Shown: piece by piece, positions 28,645 to 36,464 of the stretch
How the letters are laid out: each line of letters begins with the position of its first letter
Numbering within the stretch: position 1 is the stretch's first letter
NCBI RefSeq assembly: GCF_015670405.1
Contig: NZ_JADPBQ010000002.1
Span: 124,001 to 188,000 of the forward strand
DNA from: Clostridium sp. 1001271B_151109_B4
GTDB lineage: Bacteria; Bacillota; Clostridia; Clostridiales; Clostridiaceae
Reading direction: 5' to 3'
DNA: 64,000 nt
The notes under the pieces: generated by a model
Database searches by the model: none
The model's input: the letters and a program-made list of their open reading frames with translations, nothing else
What the model was told of the DNA's origin: nothing
Position numbers and translations under genes: made by a program

Positions 28645-28822
28645 ACTCAGCTCCTAACCGTCGCTGAGTACACTAAAGTGTACTTTCAACTGACCAAATT
28701 AAAATTTGGAGTTTCAAGCAAGTTCGAGTAGCCAAATTAAAATTTACTATTTTCAAATGAAACTCAACTCCTGAACGTCGCTGAGTAAGTTCGAGTAGCC
28801 AAATTAAAATTTGGACTCTCAC
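28645..28822 (-). repeat. Dispersed two-hairpin repeat, cluster B (two full and one partial copy)
   Basis: Related to 8213-8340. Hairpin 1 (CCAAAT/ATTTGG, TAAA loop) occurs at 28694-28709, at 28732-28747 with a broken 3' arm, and at the permease-proximal end. Hairpin 2 is ACTCAGC/GCTGAGT at 28645-28669 and ACTCAAC/GCTGAGT at 28762-28786, where the minus-strand RNA would hold a G-U pair and the plus-strand RNA a mismatch. An extra palindrome with 8-bp arms (AGTACACT/AGTGTACT, 28667-28684) sits in the linker of the first copy. The cluster begins exactly after the permease stop codon. Confidence 0.75.
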
Positions 28823-30187
28823 TTATAGCAATATTAACTTGAATACAAATATAATTGCTAATACATACATTATCCAAGAAACCTTATGTCTGTCTTCTTT
28901 CTTAGAAAATATATTGTATAAGAAATTAATAATTACATATGATAATATTCCTAGTGTTAAACCATCACCAATACTATAAGTTAATGGCATTGCTGCAATA
29001 GTCAAGAATGCTGGTACTCCTTCTGTAATATTATCAAATTCTATTTCTTTAACTGCTCCAAGCATTAAGTAACCAACATAAATTAATGCTGGGGCCGTTG
29101 CACAACCTGGTATAGCTATAAATATTGGTGAGAAAAACATAGCTATTAAAAATAATACCCCTGTTGTTATTGCTGTAAATCCTGTTCTTCCACCTGCTGC
29201 AACACCAGTTGAACTTTCAACATAAGTAGTTACTGTAGAAACCCCTAATAAAGATCCTGCTGTTGTACCAACTGCATCTACTAACAAAGCTCTTCCTGCA
29301 TTAGGAACTTTCCCATCTTTATCAAGCATTTTTGCCTTAGAAGAAACACCTACTAAAGTTCCCACAGTATCAAAGAAATCAACAAATAAAAATGTAAATA
29401 TTACTGTAATAAACATTTTAATATTATCAACACTGAAAGCATGTACTAAATCTACTTTACCTGCAATTTCTCCAATCCCTTCAAATTTAAATATCCCTGT
29501 TGGTAAGTAAATTCCAAGTGCAGCTGCAGCATCAGTATTCATTAAAGCATATCCCCATCCAATTAATGATGAAATTAAAATCCCCCAAAGGATGGCTCCT
29601 TTTACCTTCTTTTTATCTAAAACTGCAATTATAATTAAACCTATTACTGTAATTATTACAGCTGGCGAAAAATGTCCTAACTCTACCATTGTAGATTCAT
29701 TTGCTACAACTAATCCCGCATTAACCATACCTATAAAGGCAATAAATAATCCAATACCACCTGTTACTGCTAATTTCATATTTTTTGGAATTGCATTTAC
29801 AACTGCTTCTCTTACTTTGAATAACGATAGTATAATAAAAATAATACCTTCAATAAACACTGCAGATAATGCAACTTCCCACGTAACTCCCATTTGTCCA
29901 ACTACAGTATATGCAAAGTATGCATTTAGTCCCATTCCAGAAGCTAAAGCAAATGGCAAGTTAGCAAACACACCCATAAGTATACAAGCAATACCAGCTG
30001 CTAAACATGTAGAAGTTACTAGTGCTCCTGCTGGCATACCAGTTGTAGATAAGATATTTGGATTAACAGCAATAATATAAGCCATAGTTAAAAATGTTGT
30101 TAATCCAGCAAGCATTTCCTTTTTCATATCAACTTTCTTGTTTGATAAAATAGGAAGAAGCTTTTCTCTCATAGTTAAATTCTCCAT
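28823..30187 (-). CDS. NCS2/AzgA-family purine permease (guanine/hypoxanthine type)
   Basis: 454 residues with about 12-14 membrane segments. The N-terminus ILSNKKVDMKKEMLAGLTTFLTMAYIIAVNP and the internal GTTAGSLLGVSTVTTYVESS and GGRTGFTA motifs put it in the AzgA/PbuG branch of NCS2 (hypoxanthine, guanine or adenine with protons) rather than the xanthine/uracil branch. GGGGG lies 7 nt before the ATG. The long upstream region holds a consensus promoter, an inverted CGAA-type operator pair and an intrinsic terminator, so uptake is likely tightly controlled. Exact substrate is inferred. Confidence 0.93.
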   Translation of the reverse strand: MENLTMREKLLPILSNKKVDMKKEMLAGLTTFLTMAYIIAVNPNILSTTGMPAGALVTSTCLAAGIACILMGVFANLPFALASGMGLNAYFAYTVVGQMGVTWEVALSAVFIEGIIFIILSLFKVREAVVNAIPKNMKLAVTGGIGLFIAFIGMVNAGLVVANESTMVELGHFSPAVIITVIGLIIIAVLDKKKVKGAILWGILISSLIGWGYALMNTDAAAALGIYLPTGIFKFEGIGEIAGKVDLVHAFSVDNIKMFITVIFTFLFVDFFDTVGTLVGVSSKAKMLDKDGKVPNAGRALLVDAVGTTAGSLLGVSTVTTYVESSTGVAAGGRTGFTAITTGVLFLIAMFFSPIFIAIPGCATAPALIYVGYLMLGAVKEIEFDNITEGVPAFLTIAAMPLTYSIGDGLTLGILSYVIINFLYNIFSKKEDRHKVSWIMYVLAIIFVFKLILL

Positions 30188-30255
30188 TATAATTCCCCCT
30201 TATACTTTATATATTTAAAGCTATTACTAGTTTCATTCTAGTAAGCATGCCTTAA

Positions 30256-30295
30256 CAAAAAAAAGCTACAAAATCATAAGATATACTTTGTAGCT
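30256..30295 (-). terminator. Terminator/attenuator in the leader of the purine permease
   Basis: Minus-strand AGCTACAAA/TTTGTAGCT, 9-bp perfect stem, 14-nt loop, then eight to nine T. It lies between the strong promoter at 30383-30411 and the permease start at 30187, so transcription from that promoter must pass it. No second promoter is obvious after it. Confidence 0.85.
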
Positions 30296-30351
30296 AAATT
30301 AATACTAATAATATTCGCATTATATTAAATTTTGAACAAGCAACATAAAAA

Positions 30352-30457
30352 AATACGAATATATAATTTACCTTATACTTAAATTATACGGTATACTTAC
30401 TTGTAAGTCAACATTTTTGCGTACATTAATTTATTTAAATTATGTAATGTTCGTATT
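30352..30457 (-). promoter_or_regulatory. Permease promoter flanked by inverted CGAA/TTCG boxes
   Basis: Minus-strand promoter TTGACT (30406-30411), 17 nt, TATAAT (30383-30388). On each side is an 11-nt box: AATACGAACAT upstream (30447-30457) and ATATTCGTATT downstream (30352-30362), inverted copies matching in 10 of 11 positions. The ACGAACAT core resembles Bacillus PurR boxes. A third related site (30311-30321) can pair with the downstream box as an RNA hairpin just before the terminator. The regulator is inferred. Confidence 0.6.
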
Positions 30458-31426
30458 TTAAAATTGTTTTTTTATCTCTTCTTTTCTTATATTGCTATTA
30501 ATCGCTAACGCAAGCTTTATTCTCGCTTTTTGACCTGGTAAAGTATCCCCCAAAATAACGCCTAAATCCTTTAGCATTTTTCCTCCACCTTCATAACCAT
30601 AAGATTCATGAACTCTTCCTTCAAAGCATCTTGAAACAACCACAACTGGAATTTCCTTATCTATTGCTTTCTTTATTCCATCCACCATTCTAGGCGGTAC
30701 ATTTCCTCTTCCTAAAGCTTCAATAACAATTCCACCAAAACCTTTTTCTACAACAAAATCAATTAATGTAGAATCCATATCTGCAACACATTTAATAATA
30801 GCAACATCTTTATTTATTTCTTTCACTTCATACTTTTCAGATTTTTTAGCTTCTCTATAAAACATTACTTTATTATTATCAACTATTCCAATTGGTCCAA
30901 AATTCGGAGTTCTAAATGCATTTAAAGCCATAGAATTTGCTTTTGTTACTTCTGCTGCAGAATTTAACTCTCCATTAAAACACACAAGTACTCCTCTTCC
31001 CCTAGAATCTTCAGATATAGCGGTACAAATTGAAGCTGCTAAGTTAGAAGGTCCATCATATCCTAATTCCGATCCACTTCTCATCGCTCCTGTAATTACA
31101 ACAGGCTTGTCACTATTTATTGTTAAATCTAAAAGATAGGCTGTTTCTTCTAATGTATCTGTACCATGTGTAATAACAACCCCATCAATATCATCTCTAT
31201 TTAATAATTCTCTCGAAAATTCGCTTAACTTTAACATTGTTTTAAAAGTCATATGTGGTGATGGCATACTTGAAAAGTTGTAAGATTCTATTTCTGCATA
31301 CTCTTCTATACCAGTTACCATTGACATTATCTCTTCCCCAGTTAAACTAGGTACTGCTGCTTTAATTCTTTCATCAACTTTCATAGATATAGTTCCACCA
31401 TTAAAAATTACTGCTATTTTCTTCAT
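30458..31426 (-). CDS. ansA: L-asparaginase
   Basis: Hydrolyses asparagine to aspartate and ammonia. 322 residues with the ATG that has GGAGG 7 nt upstream; the earlier in-frame ATG abuts that SD. VIFNGGTISM holds the nucleophilic Thr, VVITHGTDTLEETAYLLD the second catalytic Thr-Asp, and TKANSMALNAF the catalytic Lys. No signal peptide, so cytoplasmic. It is separated from the next upstream gene by a promoter and a structured leader with a terminator-like hairpin, suggesting conditional expression. Confidence 0.95.
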   Translation of the reverse strand: MKKIAVIFNGGTISMKVDERIKAAVPSLTGEEIMSMVTGIEEYAEIESYNFSSMPSPHMTFKTMLKLSEFSRELLNRDDIDGVVITHGTDTLEETAYLLDLTINSDKPVVITGAMRSGSELGYDGPSNLAASICTAISEDSRGRGVLVCFNGELNSAAEVTKANSMALNAFRTPNFGPIGIVDNNKVMFYREAKKSEKYEVKEINKDVAIIKCVADMDSTLIDFVVEKGFGGIVIEALGRGNVPPRMVDGIKKAIDKEIPVVVVSRCFEGRVHESYGYEGGGKMLKDLGVILGDTLPGQKARIKLALAINSNIRKEEIKKQF

Positions 31427-31597
31427 TTTCATCCTCCAAGCTTTTTACGTTTTCCTTTTAGATACATTTTATCTATTTTACCTTTTTATTTTTTAAATTA
31501 CCTAAGGCTTTTTAGTTTAACTTTAAAGTTATAAGTGCCAAGTACTAAGTTGCAAGGAAAATTTAATCCATTCGGAATTTAGTAAATTATATTTCTA

Positions 31598-31778
31598 TAA
31601 AAAATGCTTAAGGAGACTAATCCTTAACATTATATTTACCCTAACTAACTTCAAATCCTTATCACTCTTAACTCACTAAATAATTATCGGCAGGCCGACA
31701 CTTCCTGCATCTCTGGTTACTGAAATTTTCAGCGCATGAGGAGCCCTTTCTCACCTCAACAATTATTTATATACATTA
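31598..31778 (-). ncRNA. Candidate structured RNA or attenuated leader upstream of ansA
   Basis: About 180 nt bounded by a good promoter and an intrinsic terminator. The core (31683-31757) is much richer in G and C than the surrounding gap. It can form GAGG/CCTC, CTGAA/TTCAG with a 3-nt loop, and GCAGG/CCTGC enclosing AAGTGTCGG. The 3' hairpin TTAAGGA/TCCTTAA (31608-31627) ends in T6. No coding frame of note. It does not match riboswitch consensus sequences I checked by eye (SAM, lysine, glycine, purine, c-di-GMP, T-box, fluoride, THF). It may be a cis-regulator of ansA or a stand-alone small RNA. Confidence 0.5.
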
Positions 31779-31784
31779 TTTCAT

Positions 31785-31813
31785 ATTATACATTTTCAAA
31801 TTATTTATAGCAA
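31785..31813 (-). promoter_or_regulatory. Promoter of the structured RNA/ansA
   Basis: Minus-strand TTGCTA (31808-31813), 17-nt spacer, TATAAT (31785-31790). It begins immediately after the stop codon of the upstream nuclease-like gene. Confidence 0.75.
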
Positions 31814-31818
31814 ATAAA

Positions 31819-32223
31819 TTATTTATTTTCTTTAATACTGATTAGCTTACCACTATAAATTCTATTTTCAATTTTTTTATCAGTTATAGGATACATAGTT
31901 GTTACATAGATATATTCTTTTTCTTCATCAACTTCAACTCCTAAAAGCAAATTAGTATAAACCCTCTTAATAAATTCTACAGCAGTCTGTCCCTCGCCAT
32001 TTTTATAAATCCCAATATAGTCAGGATCTTCTAGAATTTTCTTCATCCAATCAAGAATGCTTGCTTTAGTTTTTCTATCTAATTGTTTTCCATGTCTTTT
32101 CATGATATGCTTTAGCACTCCTGGGGAGGCATATATTGCTCCAGTAAACTCTATACCTAACTCATTAGCTATCTTTTGCCTTAAATATCCTACTCTTTTA
32201 TAGGTACAAAATCTGCTCTCCAT
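31819..32223 (-). CDS. PBECR-type (phage-Barnase-EndoU-ColicinE5/D-RelE-like) nuclease domain protein
   Basis: 134 residues, soluble, no signal peptide. The segment YASPGVLKHIMKRHGKQL followed by DPDYIG, then a VEFIK strand and the YVTTMYPIT motif, matches my recollection of PBECR2-type (BECR-fold, putative RNase) domains; the conserved His residues in KHIMKRH are candidate catalytic ones. Start ATG chosen because GAGGG lies 5 nt upstream; a GTG 15 nt earlier has no SD. A 13-bp-arm inverted repeat lies just upstream. No immunity or antitoxin protein gene is adjacent. Toxin or housekeeping RNase roles are both open. Confidence 0.72.
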   Translation of the reverse strand: MESRFCTYKRVGYLRQKIANELGIEFTGAIYASPGVLKHIMKRHGKQLDRKTKASILDWMKKILEDPDYIGIYKNGEGQTAVEFIKRVYTNLLLGVEVDEEKEYIYVTTMYPITDKKIENRIYSGKLISIKENK

Positions 32224-32241
32224 ACTATCCCTCTTCACTAT

Positions 32242-32277
32242 AATATATTAAGCATAATACTATCTGCTTAATATATT
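32242..32277 (-). repeat. Long inverted repeat before the PBECR-like gene
   Basis: Perfect 13-bp arms (AATATATTAAGCA and TGCTTAATATATT) around a 10-nt loop, starting about 19 nt before the gene's start codon. It overlaps the expected transcription start of a weak promoter (TTTAGT 32303-32308, 17 nt, TAGAAT 32280-32285). There is no T-run, so it is not a terminator; an operator or a 5' UTR hairpin near the SD fits better. Confidence 0.7.
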
Positions 32278-32360
32278 CTATTCTAGTAAATGGACAGTTT
32301 ACACTAAAACATGAAAATATTTTATATTTTTTGAACCTTAATATTCGTGTTTTTACGCTA

Positions 32361-32404
32361 AAAAAATAATCTACTACTAAATTATAAATATTTAGTAGCA
32401 GATT
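32361..32404 (-). terminator. Terminator after spoIVA
   Basis: Minus-strand AATCTGCTACTAAAT/ATTTAGTAGTAGATT (one mismatch) with a 7-nt loop, then ATTTTTTT. It begins 10 nt after the spoIVA stop codon. Confidence 0.85.
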
Positions 32405-32413
32405 ATCCCTATG

Positions 32414-33892
32414 TTATAGTATTATACAAATTAAACCGCCATTACCTTCATTAATAATTTTTTGAAGTGTCTTTTGGATTTTAACTTGTACATCTTCTGG
32501 CATCTTATATAATTTGTTTTGTAAGCCTTCTTTTACTAAAACCTCTAATGATTTACCAAACATATTACTTTGCCATAACAATGCTGGGTCCTTTTCATAT
32601 TGCTCCATTAAAGCTGTAACAAGCTCTTCACTTTCTTTTTCTGAACCCATAATTGGGCTAATTTCAGTTTTAATATCAGCTTTTATAAAGTGAAGTGATG
32701 GTGCACTTGCTTTTAATTTAACACCAAATTTTGTTCCTTGTTTTACAATCTCAGGCTCTTCAAATTTCATTTCACTCAATTGTGGAGCAACTAATCCATA
32801 TCCAGTTTCTCTAACGTCAACTAACGCATCCTTGATTTTGTCATATTCTCTCTTTGCTATATTTAAATCTTTTACTAGTGCAATTAAATCACTTTCACTT
32901 TCAATATCAACATCACAATTTTCACTAAGTACTTTATAGAAAATAGTTTCACTTGGCTTTAAAAGTATATTAGCTGTTCCTTCACCAAGTTTTATTTGAG
33001 TCAAATCAGATGCACTTAAATTTTCATTTTGTTTAGCATCATAAAATGCTGGTTTTATGTCCCTAATTTTATCTATACTATCACACATTCCCTTAATAAT
33101 TTTAAAGAATTCTTTCTTTAGCCAATGATCAGGGTCTAAGCTTTCTACCCATGTTGGCATATCAATATTTATTTCCTTTACAGGGAACTCTTTAAGTACA
33201 TGTTTAAAAAGTTTTTCCACATCTTTTTCACTCATATTTGAAACATCCATAACTTGAACTTCTACATCATATTTTTTTTCTAGTTCAAGCTTTAATGTAT
33301 CAGTTTCTGGAGAGTTTATGTTCTTGGTATTAAGTACAATTATAAAAGGTTTATTTATAGCCTTAAGCTCATCTACAACCCTTTCTTCAGCCTCTACGTA
33401 TTCTTCTCTATCTATTCCTGTTATACTTCCATCTGTAGTAACTACAAGCCCCACAGTTGAATGATCTGTAATAACTTTTCTTGTCCCAATTTCTGCAGCA
33501 TCTTCAAAAGGTATTTCATATTCATACCATGGAGTATTAACCATTTTAGGTTCTTCATCTTCTAAGTATCCTAAAGCCCCCTTAACTATATACCCCACAC
33601 AATCTACTAATCTAACCTTTAACTTTACATCTTCATCAATTGTAATTTCTACAGCTTCATTCGGAACGAATTTTGGTTCTGTTGTATGAATAGTTTTTCC
33701 TGAACCACTTTGTGGTAGTTCATCTTTAGCTCTTTCTTTTTTATAAGTATTTTCAATCTTTGGTATAACCATAAGGTCCATAAATTTTTTAATAAATGTA
33801 GACTTCCCTGTTCTAACAGGTCCTACAACACCTAAGTATATGTCCCCTTGAGTCCTTTCCGCAATATCTTTATATATATTGAAATCACCCAT
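32414..33892 (-). CDS. spoIVA: Stage IV sporulation protein A
   Basis: 492 residues, full length. ATPase that polymerises around the forespore as the basement layer of the spore coat and is anchored by SpoVM. GVVGPVRTGKSTFIKKF near residue 25 is the Walker A motif, and VRLVDCVGY and TTDGSITGIDREEYVEAEERV follow as in the family. The C-terminal region ends in GNGGLICIIL, the hydrophobic tip needed for localisation. GGAGG lies before the ATG. Monogenic unit with its own terminator; a sigma-E promoter is expected but I could not settle on one. Confidence 0.97.
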   Translation of the reverse strand: MGDFNIYKDIAERTQGDIYLGVVGPVRTGKSTFIKKFMDLMVIPKIENTYKKERAKDELPQSGSGKTIHTTEPKFVPNEAVEITIDEDVKLKVRLVDCVGYIVKGALGYLEDEEPKMVNTPWYEYEIPFEDAAEIGTRKVITDHSTVGLVVTTDGSITGIDREEYVEAEERVVDELKAINKPFIIVLNTKNINSPETDTLKLELEKKYDVEVQVMDVSNMSEKDVEKLFKHVLKEFPVKEINIDMPTWVESLDPDHWLKKEFFKIIKGMCDSIDKIRDIKPAFYDAKQNENLSASDLTQIKLGEGTANILLKPSETIFYKVLSENCDVDIESESDLIALVKDLNIAKREYDKIKDALVDVRETGYGLVAPQLSEMKFEEPEIVKQGTKFGVKLKASAPSLHFIKADIKTEISPIMGSEKESEELVTALMEQYEKDPALLWQSNMFGKSLEVLVKEGLQNKLYKMPEDVQVKIQKTLQKIINEGNGGLICIIL

Positions 33893-34106
33893 AAGTACAC
33901 CCTCCTATTTATTTTTAACACTATATATATATTCCATAGTCAAAAAAAGTATACTACTTTTTTAATTTTAATAAATTAATGAAAATTCCCAGATTTCAAA
34001 TGCATTTGTTTTTCTTTATTTTTTTCATTATCTATATAGTTAAAAATATGTAGTTAGAAAAGCAAATATGATATTTTTTACATAATAAATAAAAATTAAA
34101 TTTTGC

Positions 34107-34145
34107 TAAAAAAAAGAAGCTATAAATCAACTTATAGCTTCTTTA
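34107..34145 (-). terminator. Terminator after gpsA
   Basis: Minus-strand GAAGCTATAA/TTATAGCTTC hairpin, short loop, followed by a run of eight T. It lies directly after the gpsA stop codon and closes the DUF512-der-gpsA operon. Confidence 0.88.
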
Positions 34146-34149
34146 ACAA

Positions 34150-35142
34150 TTAATAATTTTCTGCTTTTTTATCTCTTTGCAGTAATTCGCTTACCATTTC
34201 TTTAGCATCCTTATCTTCAAAAAGAACTTTATATAGAGCATCAGTTATTGGCATTTCAACATCTAACTTTTCTTTCAAATTGTAAAATGCCTGACATGCC
34301 TTAATACCTTCAACAATCATTCCAACTTCTTCAACAGCTTCTTCTCTTGTCTTACCTGTTCCTATTAAGTATCCTGCCCTTCTATTTCTAGAATGCATAC
34401 TAGTACAAGTTACAATTAAATCACCCATTCCAGTAAGTCCTAAGAATGTTTCTACTCTTCCACCAAGTCTAGTTCCTACTCTAACTATCTCAGCCATACC
34501 TCTAGTCATAAGAGCTGCTTTTGTATTATCTCCATAACCTAATCCATCACAAACTCCTGCTGCTAAAGCTATAATATTCTTTACAGCTCCTCCAATTTCA
34601 ACACCAACTAAATCATCATTAGTATATACTCTAAATGTTTTAGTCATAAATAGATCTTGAACTTCTTCTGCAACCTTCATATTTTTAGAAGATGTAAGTA
34701 CTGTTGTTGGAATATCAAAGGCAACTTCCTCCGCATGACTTGGACCTGATAAAACTACTACAGGATTGTTAAGTTCTTCTTCAATAACCTCAACTAATGT
34801 TTTATTACTGCCCTCTTCTATTCCTTTTGCAATACAAATAACCGGTACATCTTCTTTTATTAATCCTTTAATACTTTTTGATGCACTTCTAATTACATGA
34901 GATGGAACTGCTAATACAACATAATTTGAATCTTGTATTGCATCCTCTAAATTATTATAAGCTGTAACATTTTTAGGTACATCTAATCCTTTAATGAATT
35001 TATCATTTCGTCTATTAACATTAATGTCCTCAACAACACTACTATCTCTATCATATACTGATACAACATTTCCTTTGTTTGCTAATAAGATAGCTAAAGA
35101 AATTCCGAAACTTCCTCCGCCTAAAAAAGTCACCTTACTCAT
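34150..35142 (-). CDS. gpsA: Glycerol-3-phosphate dehydrogenase [NAD(P)+]
   Basis: Makes sn-glycerol 3-phosphate for phospholipid synthesis from dihydroxyacetone phosphate. 330 residues. [21 protein letters not shown] is the Rossmann nucleotide site, [12 protein letters not shown] and [13 protein letters not shown] (catalytic Lys) follow, then [12 protein letters not shown]. Next to der (2 nt gap), the classic der-gpsA order. Together with PlsX and FakA it feeds membrane lipid synthesis. Confidence 0.98.
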   Translation of the reverse strand: MSKVTFLGGGSFGISLAILLANKGNVVSVYDRDSSVVEDINVNRRNDKFIKGLDVPKNVTAYNNLEDAIQDSNYVVLAVPSHVIRSASKSIKGLIKEDVPVICIAKGIEEGSNKTLVEVIEEELNNPVVVLSGPSHAEEVAFDIPTTVLTSSKNMKVAEEVQDLFMTKTFRVYTNDDLVGVEIGGAVKNIIALAAGVCDGLGYGDNTKAALMTRGMAEIVRVGTRLGGRVETFLGLTGMGDLIVTCTSMHSRNRRAGYLIGTGKTREEAVEEVGMIVEGIKACQAFYNLKEKLDVEMPITDALYKVLFEDKDAKEMVSELLQRDKKAENY

Positions 35143-35144
35143 AA

Positions 35145-36464
35145 TTACTTATCCTTTCTCTCCCTATATTCTATTTGTATTCCAGTACCGCTGAAATCAA
35201 AATTATCTCTTAATTGATTTTCTAAATATCTTTCGTAAGAGAAATGTCTGCAGCTAGAATCATTAACAAAGAATACAAACTTTGGTGGTTTTGTAGCTAC
35301 TTGAGTTGCATAGTATATTTTTAATCTCTTTAATGCAACTACTGGTGGTTCTTTCATTAATATTGCTTTATTTATAACATCATTTAATACACCAGTACCA
35401 ACTCTCTTATCGTAATTATCATAGCATTGTCTAGCAACTTCTAAAACTTTATGTGCTCTTTGACCAGTTAATGCTGATATAAATAAGAATTTAGCATATT
35501 TTATAAACTTAAGCTTACTTTGTAAGTCTTTTTTATAATTTTCCATTGTCTTATCATCTTTTTCAATAAGATCCCATTTGTTTACTATAACCATTATAGC
35601 CTTATTTAATTCATGTGCAAAGCCTACTATTTTTTCATCTTGCTCAGTAACACCTTCAGTAGCATCTATCATTAAAATACATACATCAGCTCTTTCAACA
35701 GCAGCAAGAGTTCTAATTACAGAATATCTTTCGATTTCTTCTTTAACTTTACTCTTTCTTCTAAGACCAGCAGTATCAATTAATGTAAATTTACCAAATT
35801 CACATTCAATTTTACTATCGATAGCATCTCTTGTAGTACCTGCTATGTCAGATACTATTAATCTGTCTTCACCTAATAATCTATTTATTAAAGATGATTT
35901 TCCTACATTAGGTTTACCTATCATAGCAATTTTTATGTCATCATCTTCTTCATCTTTTCCAGCAATTGAATCAAAATGAGCAACTACCATATCAAGCATA
36001 TCTCCAAGACCCTTTCCTTGTCCTGCAGATACAGCTACTGGATCTCCAATTCCTAAATTGTAGAATTCCCAAGCATTTTCTTCATCTTTTAAGTTGTCAA
36101 TTTTATTAACAACTAAAACTACTGGTTTTTTAGATTTTCTAAGCATTGTAGCAACTTCATTATCAGCAGCCGTCATTCCTTCTTTACCATCAACTACAAA
36201 CATTATTACGTCAGCAGTTTCTATAGCAATGTTTGCTTGTCTTCTCATTTGCTTAACTATTATATCTTGGTTTTCTGGTTCTATACCACCAGTGTCAATC
36301 ATTGTGAAAGTATGATTTAGCCACTCAGCCTCTGCATATACTCTATCTCTTGTTACACCTGGTGTATCTTGAACTATTGAAATTCTTTTTCCTGCTAATT
36401 TATTGAATAATGTAGATTTCCCTACATTAGGTCTTCCAACTATAGCAACTATTGGTTTTGCCAT
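35145..36464 (-). CDS. der: Ribosome biogenesis GTPase Der (EngA)
   Basis: Tandem-GTPase essential for 50S assembly. 439 residues from the ATG with GGAGG 7 nt upstream; the longer frame start lies inside that SD region. G domain 1: [19 protein letters not shown] and NKID; G domain 2: [26 protein letters not shown] and NKWD; C-terminal KH-like domain. Its start overlaps the stop codon of the upstream gene by one base (TAATG). Confidence 0.98.
   Translation of the reverse strand: MAKPIVAIVGRPNVGKSTLFNKLAGKRISIVQDTPGVTRDRVYAEAEWLNHTFTMIDTGGIEPENQDIIVKQMRRQANIAIETADVIMFVVDGKEGMTAADNEVATMLRKSKKPVVLVVNKIDNLKDEENAWEFYNLGIGDPVAVSAGQGKGLGDMLDMVVAHFDSIAGKDEEDDDIKIAMIGKPNVGKSSLINRLLGEDRLIVSDIAGTTRDAIDSKIECEFGKFTLIDTAGLRRKSKVKEEIERYSVIRTLAAVERADVCILMIDATEGVTEQDEKIVGFAHELNKAIMVIVNKWDLIEKDDKTMENYKKDLQSKLKFIKYAKFLFISALTGQRAHKVLEVARQCYDNYDKRVGTGVLNDVINKAILMKEPPVVALKRLKIYYATQVATKPPKFVFFVNDSSCRHFSYERYLENQLRDNFDFSGTGIQIEYRERKDK

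Noticed and set aside
30256-30411. Guanine or other purine riboswitch before the permease
   Set aside because: The promoter and terminator are there, but the conserved purine-aptamer junction bases and the two kissing loops are not visible.
31598-31778. T-box, lysine, SAM or c-di-GMP riboswitch upstream of ansA
   Set aside because: Key conserved strings of these classes could not be found by eye. I left it as an unclassified candidate RNA; a covariance search is needed to be certain.
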